Part shown: piece by piece, positions 47,557 through 58,778 of the stretch
How the letters are laid out: each line of letters begins with the position of its first letter
Position numbering within the stretch: the stretch's first letter is position 1
From: Diploscapter coronatus
Taxonomy: Eukaryota; Nematoda; Chromadorea; Rhabditida; Rhabditidae
Direction of reading: 5' to 3'
Length of the DNA: 64,000 bases
NCBI GenBank assembly: GCA_964036155.1
Contig: OZ038423.1
Location: 73,609,249-73,673,248, forward strand
Translations under genes and position numbers: made by a program
The notes under the pieces: generated by a model
Databases searched by the model: none
Seen by the model: only the letters and a program-made list of their open reading frames with translations
What the model was told of the DNA's origin: nothing

Positions 47557-49153
47557 TATCTTGTCGCTCACAATATTCTTTTATTGTTGGATAAGGGTGA
47601 TATCCTAAATCCGAGTCATAAATATATACTCCACGGTCTGTCCAGTGTCTGGGTGAGCTTGATCTGTTGTGACGGAAGAAACGAGCCACTTCCTGAAATA
47701 ATCAATTTATCCAAGTCAACGACAAATATTCTGAGACGCTTCAAATCAAATATATGGGGATAAATGAGCAAAATCACGAGGTTAATGTATGAAAAATCTA
47801 GTATTGAAACAAAGATTGGAACTCAAAAGGAGTAAAATAGAACAATATTTTTTAACTGAAAATATTTACATGCTGAATGAGGGTACCCTAGGAAAGTAAA
47901 ACCATATGGTATTAAATATTCAGAGAACATTTGGATAACGAATAAGGATGATACTTTAAAATTGCAATCTGATCAAGTCATTATTTTACATTTTGAAATG
48001 TTTATTGGTGGTAATGGATTGAAATTGTGCATCAATAAACATCGAACTCATGACTCGATTAGATTGTTAATAACAAAGGAGGGATTCAAAGAGGTATTTA
48101 ACAGAGCAGGCTTAGCTGTAAGGATTGTAGGTGCCGTTCTAATAGGAATTGAGCTTGCAGACAACCTCTCTGAACTGGTTGAGCAGCACGGTCTGGGTTT
48201 CGTAGCCCACGTCGAATCGACTGTAAGTATCACACACGAAGTCATAGAGGTAGGCAAGGTGGCGATACGCATTACCCCAGATCTGTAATTATTGTAAAAT
48301 AATGAATATTTTCATATACACATCACTGATAATTTTGAAATGGAACATCAACAAGAATATTATGATATGATTTCTATTATATTTTATCATTATTCATAAG
48401 AAACACTTCATCAATTTGTAGAAATTACTCTGTCACATTGTGGCTGACTTCTTTCAGAATCGAAATTTAAAAATACTTACCTTTATAGTCTGTTTCGGCT
48501 TCAGAATGACTCCACTTGAAGGAAAGACGAACATCGCATCCAAAACGCCATTGACAATATGTTCAATTCTGGAAATTGGGATTTCGTTAAAGTCTCTGCA
48601 ATGTTATCCCTTACTTCCAAGCGCTGATATCTATATAATGAATCAAGCTCGTGTTTTCGACTGCAATGTATTGGCCGTCGGATGAGTGCTAAATTAGGAA
48701 TTTCTAGATAGGCATTATGAGCATTCAAACTGTAATGGAAAAGTGCTCTTGATAAGCTCGTGAGAAATCCGTCTTCTCTCTCGGTTCGATTCGCTCAATA
48801 TAGGTATGTCCTAAAATGTTCAAGTAATTAGGGTATCATTTTTTCTATAAACAACCAGAGCCCAGAGTGCGAAATTTCTCAGCAACCACTTCATCCCTAT
48901 AATTTTTGTAGTCACTGCGAACAGGCGATAACGAACGAGTTCGACGATAAGGATAAGTCGTGTAATCCGTTAAATAGGTTGAATATGGTCGATAAGGGTA
49001 ATAGCTCGTGTAGTAATAAGGCGAATCGTGCGGCGATATGTAAGAACGAACAGGGGATAGTGTGCTGACTTTAACTGGCTCGTAGTAATGTTTGACAACT
49101 CGTTCGGGAGTTCGGCTTCGGCTACGAGCTCTGCCATACTTTCCATCAGCCAT
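47537..49153 (-). CDS. Rod-less lamin-tail-domain (LTD) protein, present stop inside a MITE
   Basis: Six exons: 48856-49153, 48731-48810, 48615-48688, 48481-48568, 48166-48282 and 47537-47692, giving 270 residues. Residues 1-99 are basic and Tyr/Ser/Arg-rich (MADGKYGRARSRSRTPERVV, then SPYYYTSYYPYRPYSTYL), a head-like disordered region. Residues about 100-225 read as an Ig-like lamin tail: YIAVENTS, DISAWKIEHIVNG, FPSSGVILKPKQTIKIW and TVLLNQFREEVA. These match the order of blocks in nematode intermediate-filament tails (FPxxxxLKPGKTVKIWA, then TVLLNKDGEExA). No heptad rod is encoded, so it is not a standard filament protein; it may bind filaments or nuclear envelope. Exon 5 uses a GTTGTC donor, supported by the parallel boundary in the duplicated block. 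The last four residues (TESL) and the stop are MITE-derived. The start is the ATG at 49151-49153. Confidence 0.75.
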
Positions 49154-52100
49154 CTTGGAGGACAAGAATTACGGATTGAAAATACCTAAGAATTAATTGA
49201 TCTGTCAATCGGGAAAATCTCCGATTGACCATTGCTTTTCCCAGCACACCACCTATTGGGAACTGACCATTTCGGAACAGCCCAATTTGGAACTTTTTTT
49301 TTTTTGAATAGCATTCCATGAGTAGGGGGCGCAAGTGATATTCCCGTTGTGAAGACCAAGTCATGGAAGTATTTTTCTAGGGATCTGTAGGACTAGACAG
49401 ATTATAGCAAAAACCCGCATGAAAAGCGGATCAGTGTAACCAAAGATATGAATTTTTGAAGACGATATTCGAAAACCCCCTTTTCTTCCTATTTTCTTCG
49501 TCAAGCATTTATTTTAACCACTAGCATGCGGCGACTTTGCCGTGCATTATTAGTGGGCGTGACCTAGACAAAGCGTTGTTATCTTCCGAAAGAACAGCAA
49601 AAGCTGAAGAATTTTCCACGTTGGAGGCAATAATCGGGTGAACATTAAAAAAAGAAATTAAAATAACGATAATTTTGGAACTCTATAACGAATCAGTACG
49701 CTGTTAAACGGGGCGCACGTGCTTTTTACTTATGGAAATCGTTTTTTGCAGCGTCGACCGGTGTCGGGCTGAGAAGCAGTACATTTTCTATCACAAAATA
49801 ACAAGAAAAATGTAATCTTTCATATTCCGCGTGAAGGCTGATGATCACGGCCTATGAAGCTCAAACGGACCATTTTTAAATTTCAGTGCCCGTTTTCGCG
49901 GACTCCACTCGTATTTCGGGGGCATGTTCCGGAAGCAAACATGTTCCCTAGGCTCATATCTAATAGTGGAAAAAGAAAAATTTTTAAAAATCACTTTGCA
50001 AAATTTCTCGATTTTTTGAAAAAGTGACGAAATTGCTTTCCTTGCCTTTGACTTCATAGAGTGGACGGAGCTTGCGCTCCCTATCCAAGAGGGCACTAAC
50101 AAAATAGTTCCAAATTGGTCAGTTCCCAATAGGGGGTGTGCCCTTTTCCCGTTGGATCAAGTAAGGACTCAAGAATGAGAGATAACTTGAGCGGGAAAAG
50201 AAACATACGAAAGTTAAACCACGAGATGTGCGGTAAATCATAGAATACTCTGAAAAATTTTGCGCCACTTTTATGGCGCCTTTGCGACAGAGTGGAAACG
50301 CTTTAAAAGCACCTCTGAAGCGCTTCAAAAGCGACGCAAAATCTTTCTCTGTACAAGATAAAAGTGCCCTTTGGCACAGTAGTGTTACAAGTTATGCTCG
50401 ATTTTTCGTCTGTCTGCAGTTTCTTCCTTTCTCAAACTCTTTTTCTCAATGCTCTCGAAATGGCAGATGATAAGACAGAGACGAGAGTTTTACCCGTCCT
50501 TACTGCCTACCTTTCCAGCCCTGAAAAACGGCAATGATTGCAAACTCATTTGATAAGCAAAAGGAGAAATCAAATTTCAAACAATCTGCGAGATTTGCAT
50601 TCTTCCTGATAAAGAAATGTCACTGTTTGAGAGAAATTTTCCACAAACTGATAGTAGCTTTCCTTTTCAGTTGGCAATTTAGTGCTAATGTTGAAATTGA
50701 TAAAATTGGAATTAGTTTTCAGTGTGGAGTCACAAAATATGTAGTGTCATGCCAAAAAATTAAGCCGTTATTCACAAATTTGGCTTATTAAATTTGAGGA
50801 ATTTTCATTGATTAGTAGAGGGAAATCGAAAATTCATATCATTACTGCCAGGTAATATTAAAATTGAAATATGAGGAAAAAGGAGACAACGCATTTTATA
50901 TCAATCTTGAGAAAACTTCTCAGTTGGTTTGGAGAGGTTCAGATAATTTTCTTGCAATTTGAAGTGCAAAAATTTGACCACGTCGCATTGATCTTCATCA
51001 AACCTTTTGCTTTTGTGCATAAGATGTAATAATGATTCGAAGGAATAACTCAAGACGTACAAGGAAATGAAGTCCCTCCATAGGGGGAATAAGGCGAGGT
51101 AGACCGAGGTCAGCGGAGGATCGGCTTTAGCGATGGCGATTCCAGACGACTATTGATTCTGAAATTCTTCTTACCTATTGTAAGATCGTGCTTAAAACCA
51201 GTACTCATTGGGATCTTGCATGCTCTTGTGTTTGAACGTGCGCACACGTCTGAAGAATCGATCCTAATTTTCATTCATAAAACAATGATAAGGTGGAACA
51301 CACAGAGTGGACGGAAGTGCGAATTTTGAAAATTTCGGATGCAGTGTCCAGATATTTTTAATGTCAGCTTACTCATAATAAATCTCAGACCGACTTTTTC
51401 ATTAATGTCCCGAACATTCCAGATTTTAAGTATCATTTGGGGATGTTATCACATCTCTTTCAGAAACGCTCAGTCTATTTTTGACCTTTCCTCAGACTCA
51501 CTAAAATCACGTGGTTTCTGGGGAATTCTATCATTTTCTCCCGACTATTTCAATGCAACAGAGAACACACGTGTTTTATAAATAAAACGCCTACATCTAG
51601 CTGACAAAACATAATATCAACATCAGTAAAAGTGTCCCAGCCAATTCTTGAAAAACCATGACATATCATAAGTGTAGATCTCTTTCTGAGATATGACAGA
51701 GATTATGACTGCATGATGATAATGCATTACATCAGCTGGTTCCTCTGTCTGCTTTTCCCTTTGTATTTATTTGCTTCAAAGAACTTTTCCTCTGTTGAAT
51801 GAGAGACAGTGATCTTTCGAACGGAATTACGTAACGTTCGCATTATTTAAAAGCTGACTGTTCTTCGAAATTTTCATTTCTATATTGTAAAATTTATTAT
51901 CCTTGCTATCATAGCTTTTCTGAAAATCATTTGTCACTGTGATTTCATCGTGAACTTTTCTAAATCAACAGAATTAAATTTAGAATATTCTATTGAGAAT
52001 TTTCGAGCAATAAATCGAGAACAATGATTTAAAAATGCTTTCTGATTTTTGAATTGCTAATGATTTAAATCGTTACGACACGCGTGATTCATTATCAATG

Positions 52101-52801
52101 TTCTTATTCCCTTGAAAACTAGAAATTCTTGTTGTCTCAGTATAAAATGTAAATATTATTGCGATTTGTTGGAATTTCTGAAATTTTCAATGATCGTTTG
52201 TGATCGTAAGGTTTACAAATACTATTTGCTGTAGTACCAGAATTTTCCTATTCTATGTTCATTTAAGCAGTTTTGCGCGTTATAATTTATCGAAATTCTT
52301 GCGATCTTCTCAATTTTCGAAATATAGTGCACTTTCCAAGTTCATTTTAGAATCAAGTTCCTGAAAATTCGCGCAATTTTTCCGAGATATTTTTGGGTCA
52401 TCAAAATTGTTCATTGACATCTAAAGAACCTGCGCTTAATATTGATCCTCTGATCACTGAGAAGCAATGGAGAGAAGGCAAGCAGTTTATCGTATCAACG
52501 AAATGCTATCTCTGCTTATTTTGGCATCTTTAAAGGAGTGTTATCGAACAGTTTTAGTTTGACTTGATATATTAGCCGATCGTAATTAATCTTATCTTGT
52601 GAAGTGTTTGACCTGATCATGGAGAGATCAATATGTATTTTTCTGCAAATTTGCAATCTCGAGACGAATTTTCATTATATCGGTTCATTTGCGCACTCTT
52701 TATCGTTTATAATTACATTTGATACATGCTTAAGTTCATTATTTCAGAGGGTCAATTGAAATTCCATACCACATATATTCCAAAACCGGATCGCACTTTC
52801 A
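49154..52801. other. Divergent intergenic region, 3.6 kb
   Basis: Between the 5' ends of the LTD gene and pmt-1. Holds the TIR element at about 49244-50150. A palindromic GCGCCACTTTTATGGCGCC sits at about 50263-50281. The rest is AT-rich and non-coding as far as I can see. Confidence 0.65.
49244..50150. mobile_element. TIR element, about 0.9 kb, non-autonomous
   Basis: Left end GCACACCACCTATTGGGAAC then TGACCATTTCGG (from 49244). Right end, read on the other strand, GCACACCCCCTATTGGGAAC then TGACCAATTTGGAACT (50105-50142). The terminal inverted repeats are about 35 bp with few differences. No transposase-like frame lies inside. Exact ends and target duplication are not certain. Confidence 0.6.
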
Positions 52802-55800
52802 ATGAACACTAAGGAAATTACAGTTTTGACCGTTGAGCCGGTTGGTCGGTAAGTAATTTTTTCTCTTCAACATAAATGCTCTATATTTGATCCCATTCCT
52901 CATTAGCACTGAATTGTACGCAATGTTTGTTCAAGCTTGGCATGTTATTCCCCGTCTACAAATTTCATCGAAATGATCCTTACAAATTCGAAAATAATGA
53001 GCCACATTTTCAAAAATGATAAATTCCACTCGAAAGATCACTTATCAAACGATCAGCGACGAAAATATCGCCATATATATTTATTTTATGAACGGTCTGT
53101 ATCAATTCCCCGATTTTTTCTGCGAAGAATGATAGATTGCCGAAATTTCTCGGGGCCCTCCTTAAACTGTTAGAATCAGAAAAAGGCAGCTAAAATTATT
53201 GTTCCGAAGTAGGACAAGCGCTTATCAATCGCTCGTCTAATGGTATTTTGAACGGTTTTCGTCGTGGTTTCTCGATTTTTCTCAGAAACGATTTATTTAT
53301 TGATAAAGATAGGAAATTGCTGGTACTGGCTTATGAGCCTACGTGAGAATGCGTTCAAATCAGTGATTTCGAACAGTGATGCATGTTCTCTTCACTTTTT
53401 ACAAGAATCAAAGTCAGACATTGAAAAGGGTCGATGGGTTGCAATAGTTCTTTAGACTTTTGTGAACCTTTACAATAACACTAAATTTTGTTCAAAAAAT
53501 TCTCCTCTAAATTTTTTTTTTCCTAGCATTCTTCCCTATGTGGAGGGGTCTGCTTTCGAAAAAATTCTCCTCTAAATAAACTTCCGAATATTAACTTTGC
53601 TTTCTAAATCAATGGATTCTTCTGAAAAAAAACGGCTGTTCATTCCGTTCTAGACATTTCCACGACTTGTATTCTTGTGTGATAGTCTAGCAGACTGGCT
53701 ACTAGAGGCTGAAAGTGGGCGGGGCTAGTTGGACATTCCACGATCTTTCACACGACTGGCGGACAGAGCGATCACGCCATATTCTCCCCTGCCGAGCCTA
53801 GAAAGCGCAGTTGAAAAGACTCGAGAATTTTCCAGACACTATTCTAGAGCTATCTTTCAGCATTGCGGGAGATCTTTAAAAGTACTGCCAAAAAATATCA
53901 TTAATTTGCCACCAAACTTTTTATACTGTTTTTCCGAGAATAAAACGAGAGTCCAAACGTGATAAAGGTCCATAACGGCGCAATATTGCAAGATTTTATC
54001 AATTTTTATTAAACAATTCATACGTCTAAATCGCTACTGCAAATTTGTCGAAAAGCAATTCGTTGACATTACAATGAGTGCTACATAAAGCTTGGCTTCT
54101 TTATTTCAATTTTTTTTCGAACTTTACGTCAGTCTCATTGACTGTCTAAAAATGACATTATTCTTTTTTTTCGTCATAGACCGTCATGATTTCAGCGATC
54201 TTTCCAGAACCTGCATCAATCTAGCCATTTTATTCGCTATCTTTTCAATGAGTGTTCTCTACTTTTCTCTATCATTCTTCCTATCACTTATCGTGATCTA
54301 ATCTTTCTCTCCTTCTCCATCAATATCACTGTCCTGGAACAGTCTTACCATTGCATACGTGTCTACCTGTTTTTAGTATTTTTTTCTGCACACGCAACAA
54401 AGAGCTGACAATGTTTATCGAGAACGCATTTTTCCAGATCAAAAGAGCATTTTTTCGCTTGGAAAACTTCTGATGAATTCCATTTCATAAATGCTGTCCT
54501 CTTCTAGGGCTACTTTTATCATTTCTCATTCATTTTTTACCAAGTGAAAGATCATACATTTTTGAGATGATGCAATAAGTTATTGAATTTGTTCAGAAGA
54601 ATGGCAACCGAAGTTCGCAGAGACAATTTCAAGTCTTTCTGGGACAAGTATGCTGGACAACCGAACACTAACTCGATGATGCTCAACAACAATGCTGATG
54701 AACTCGAGGAGCTCGACAGGTAATCCAAAATTTGTTATTTTTTCATATCAAATATGTTTTAAAATGTTGGCATACGCAAGTTTTTTTCAATATTGTCCAA
54801 TACAAAGTGAAGTGATTATAAACAGATTTTGGTGAGAGTCACTTTTCTCGATTCGGGCGTGAGCGCGAGTTCGTAAAAAAGATTTAAAGAAGAAGAAAAT
54901 GAGCGAGAATGAATAGAGTGTGAGAAGGCAGAGAAAAAGAATTATTGATGGCTCCTAACCTCGGAGTCGATCCATCCCTTATTTTCGAGGTAAAACCCGA
55001 CCCAACCAATATTCCTCATTATAAAAACCAATAAAAGCAGTCTTTTCCAAACCTAAGAAGCACTTTCACCAGACGAAAATAAACTATGGGGGTAGGTCGC
55101 ACAAGCAAATTCATAGTTATGATACCAGGTCGCATTGGTGGAAAAATCCGGCTTATAGGAGTTCAAAGATAGAAATTTGTTAAGAAAATGTACTGGGGGT
55201 AGGTTGTAAAGGGTTTCTGACTATCGTCCTCCCTAGGTCGGGTCTTTCCGCAAATCACATTGCTGAAACTCGTAAAATGAAGTTTATTGCAGAGCCGATA
55301 TTCTGGCTAGTCTTCCAATCCTGACTAATAAAGAAGTCGTCGATATTGGAGCTGGCATCGGTCGCTTCACAACTGTGCTGGCTGAGACTGCAAAATGGGT
55401 GATGTCGACGGACTTCATCGAGTCGTTCGTCGCCAGGAACCGTGAGAGAAATGCACATCTCGGTAACATCAACTACCAAGTTGGTGATGCGGTCAACTTG
55501 AAGATGAATGATACAAGGTACCTATCGAAATGGCTAGCTTATTCAATTGTCCTTAATTTAGTGTCGACCTGGTCTTTACGAACTGGCTGATGATGTATCT
55601 GTCCGACTCCGAGACAGTCGAGTTTATCCACAACTGCATGAGATGGCTCCGACCCTACGGCTACGTTCATCTGAGAGAGAGCTGCTCTGAGCCGAGTACT
55701 GGACGAACCACGAAGAACACGATGCACGACGGCAGCACCAACCCAACTCACTATCGCTTCTCGTCGCTCTACATTAATCTCCTCCGCTCTATCCGTTATC

Positions 55801-57547
55801 GAGATGAGGACGGCAAGTTGTGGAGATTCGATCTTCATTGGAGCTGCTCTGTTCCGACTTACATAAAGGTAAACAAACTTGAAAAGCGAAACTTCACTGC
55901 GAATTTGTTCATTCATAGAATCATGCCATATTTTTTGTGAGTTTTGGACCTCGATTTCATTTCAAGCAGTCGTCAAACGTTGTACTTTACGACACCCCTG
56001 TCCATGATGTTTCTTATCTTCGTATTTTATCGCCGTCTTTCGAGAATGCCAATTTATGAATAAGTGGATGAAAACGAAATTTAAAAATCAGGTGGTCCCT
56101 GCGCTATAAGCGAAAATTTAATCGAACAAATCAAAGAAAATGACAATCTGAAAAATCTTGTGACACTAATGTAGATCAGAGGCGAAAGGAAATCTCGAAT
56201 TCGTCTTCGAATTTGAGAAGCAATTTTGACTTCGACTTTCAAATATTGTCAATGACCAATAATTTGAAACAAGATTAAAAAAACGAAAATTTGATGTATG
56301 AAATTGTCGCCATCGATTCAACGAATGACTTTGACGACGATTTGATAATACGCAATGCACATTTTGCATATTCGAATTTGTATATTATTTATTTTGTCTC
56401 AAACAATTGGTCATTGACAACATCAATTGTCTCATCTTATTTATAGATTATCGATGTCATGAGTTCTAAAATGCCTAAATGACATGAGTTAATTTCAGCG
56501 TCAGAACAATTGGCGTCAAGTTCATTGGCTGTCGCAGAAAGTGCCAGCCGATCTCGGCGACAAAGAAACTTCGTTCAACGAATTGCTTGACTTGGTCAGG
56601 TAAAAATGACATGGAATATTTCTCTAAATCATATATTTTTAGCAGTGTATGGAAGAAGCATCAACTCGATTGGGATGCAAAGCTCGACAACGAAGAGTTC
56701 GTTTGGACTGATAAGGTTAGAAAAGCCAACGAAGTTTTTCTTCCCATTAAAGTTCTTGATGGGGATTTATTATTGAGATGATTTTTTACTAAACTCATGG
56801 AAATGGTTTAGATATTCTCGACCATTTTGTCTCCCGAATCTGTGTCAAAGAACAGCACTGTATTCGTGTATACTCCTCGTCTCGTGTCGCCCTTCGTCCA
56901 CGTCAACTCGTTCCTTCTGGCCGAGCAATTCCAGGCCAATGTCTGGAATGCCGAAACCGTGCCTGAGTACTACAGAACGTCACTTACCAAGGCAAACACG
57001 AGGAAGGATCAACGAGTCAGGTAAAAACAGAAAATCTTCATAGTTAAAATACGTTACGAACCTGTCGTTACCTTGGAAGTCTCGATCTTTATTCGGAGTG
57101 TTTAGATTCGGCTGGAACGAGAATCTGCAATCCTCATTAAATTATTGGAAGCAGAGGGATGCGTCGTTTGACTTGGTCGTCGCTACAGAACTTTTGAGAT
57201 CTACCACCAGTGAAGAATTGAAAGAGCTAACGGTAAAAATAGCGATTTTCATTGCGGACAAATAAAGAAACGTTCAGACCATTCTGACCCCTGGCTCCAG
57301 AATTCTGACACTGGAGCCCAATGAAACAGGCGATGAAAGTCAGCTGCGCCAGCTGATTTCTGATGCCGAACTGAAAGTCACAAAGTGGAAAGATGTTACT
57401 GCAGATGCACATGAAGCTCAAAAGGCGTACTTCGAACACCATAAGAAAGTATACAACTTTGAAACGAAATAATTTTCTTAAAAATCTCATTTTCAGGACG
57501 AAAAGTCTGACAATCTGCACTGGTTCCTCATCGAAATCCGCCTCTAA
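52802..57547 (+). CDS. pmt-1: Phosphoethanolamine N-methyltransferase PMT-1
   Basis: Catalyses the first SAM-dependent methylation of phosphoethanolamine in the nematode route to phosphocholine and phosphatidylcholine. Ten exons: 52802-52848, 54597-54719, 55293-55517, 55562-55868, 56499-56599, 56643-56715, 56812-57020, 57106-57232, 57278-57448 and 57497-57547, giving 477 residues. The N-terminal methyltransferase domain has VVDIGAGIGRFTTVLAE (SAM motif I, residues 72-88), DFIESFV, QVGDAV, then DLVFTNWLMMYLSD and LRESCSEPSTG. The C-terminal half (WTDK...VFVYTPRLVSPF, RFGWNENLQ) is the vestigial domain typical of PMT-1; PMT-2 has the reverse arrangement. Similarity to C. elegans PMT-1 (about 475 residues) is very high by recall. 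The conserved start is the ATG at 54601 (residue 18). The upstream exon joins in frame and adds 17 residues. AATAAA at 57706-57711 is a fitting polyadenylation signal. Absent in mammals; essential in C. elegans. Confidence 0.95.
53494..53577 (+). repeat. Short direct repeat in pmt-1 intron 1
   Basis: AAAAAATTCTCCTCTAAAT occurs at 53494-53512 and again at 53559-53577, 65 bp apart, separated by a T-tract and TCCTAGCATTCTTCCCTATG. Small and of unknown meaning. Confidence 0.5.
55050..55205 (+). repeat. Dispersed repeat, copy B (pmt-1 intron 2)
   Basis: Diverged copy of 3830-3962. Shared in order are CTTAAAGAGCA or CCTAAGAAGCA, GACGAAAATAAA, a GGTTGCAC or GGTCGCAC block, and GTTATGATACCAG. It lies in the intron between exons 54597-54719 and 55293-55517 of pmt-1 and does not touch splice sites. 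Confidence 0.6.
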
Positions 57548-58778
57548 CGGGTCATTTCTCGAAAATTTTAAAGATTCGAACTTTTCTACGCCCATGATTT
57601 GTGATGTATCTATTTTTGTTAACTTGTGTTTCGATTATTTGTATAAGTTTCCAAACAACATTTTTAGGAGATTATTTTCACAAGAGATTGTCGATATTTA
57701 CTGTAAATAAATGATGAAAATAAGCAAAAAACTTTGTATGTTATTCCTTCAGTTGAGCTATACCGTTTTTCATCCAACTCGGACCCTGGCTTTCAATTTT
57801 CTAGCGTCTCATTCGTTCTCCCATTTTCAAAACGTTCTCTCGCTCCCCCTTTCCTCAACACATCTAGCTTTAGATGTTGTGCATAGTAGGACGACTTTAG
57901 CGAGTGGTATCTATTGAGTTTAAAAAATCATTCGGCAACGATCACGACTCTCCTTTGCAATAATTTTGGCATAATTCGCCTCAAAAGGCTAGAGAGAGTT
58001 GGAATCAGGGCTGTTGTAGAAGTTCCGGCAATTCCGATTCCGAATTTTAAAATTTGATTCCGCAACGGTCCTGGTCTGTGCTATGGGTTTTGACTAAAGG
58101 CATAGTGGGTCATACAAAATCTCGCTTCTGTTCAATAAGTCACAAACATCGAGAAAAAAGTCGCGAAAAAATACGGACATCGACAAGAAAAACGCAGGAG
58201 TGGTGGAAATTCAGCCACCTTGAAAAATTTCTCCGTCTCCGTGCTCGTTCTTCAAAAATTGCATCCGTTTTTCTTTCCATTTCTATCGATTAGCTCATTT
58301 TTTTTCTTTTCTTTTAAATATTTTTAGCTATAGAACGTGAACTTTTCTTAAATTTCTAGAGGGTTTTCCAACGAAACTATTAAAATCCGGGATTTTCGGT
58401 TCCGTTGTCAAAAGTGATCGCTTTTTCGTCCTTACTTATTCCAACAAATTATCGACCAATATTGCCCCTGGACTGATTATCGATTTTCTGGAACACAGTT
58501 TCTCTGTCCGACCACTCCCTTTGCGAGCCAGTGGGCTCGATCTACTGCACGACCACTTTCCGCATTCCTCTTTCGAGGCCATTTTAGCCCATCGACTTTC
58601 CATATCCTTCACTCCATTCCTCGAGTTTCTTCTCCAAAACTTCCATTTTTGAATTTCCATTGATTTTCCCCACAAATTCCGAGCCCCTGCTGAGAAACTC
58701 CAGAACCCCTAATTTTTCTGTAAATTGAAAGTTCAGGCTCATTTTCTGAAAATTTAGACCCGAATCCCTGAATTGTGG
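57548..58778. other. Intergenic region, 1.2 kb
   Basis: Between pmt-1 and the AT-hook gene, which run in the same direction. It contains the pmt-1 AATAAA at 57706-57711 and a GATTCCG-repeating stretch near 58030-58065. The distance is too long for a typical nematode operon. No coding exon seen. Confidence 0.65.
57706..57711 (+). terminator. Polyadenylation signal of pmt-1
   Basis: Canonical AATAAA about 160 nt after the pmt-1 stop codon, the first such hexamer downstream on this strand. Confidence 0.6.

Noticed and set aside
48099..48166. Reading the LTD exon on through GTTGTC to a TAG as the gene end
   Set aside because: The duplicated block ends its matching exon at the same place with a good GTAAAC donor, and the next exon in the first copy continues the LTD pattern in frame. 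The alternative end is therefore less likely, though not excluded.
53494..53577. Direct repeat as target duplication of an excised element
   Set aside because: The segment between the copies is only 46 bp with no inverted ends; polymerase slippage is simpler.
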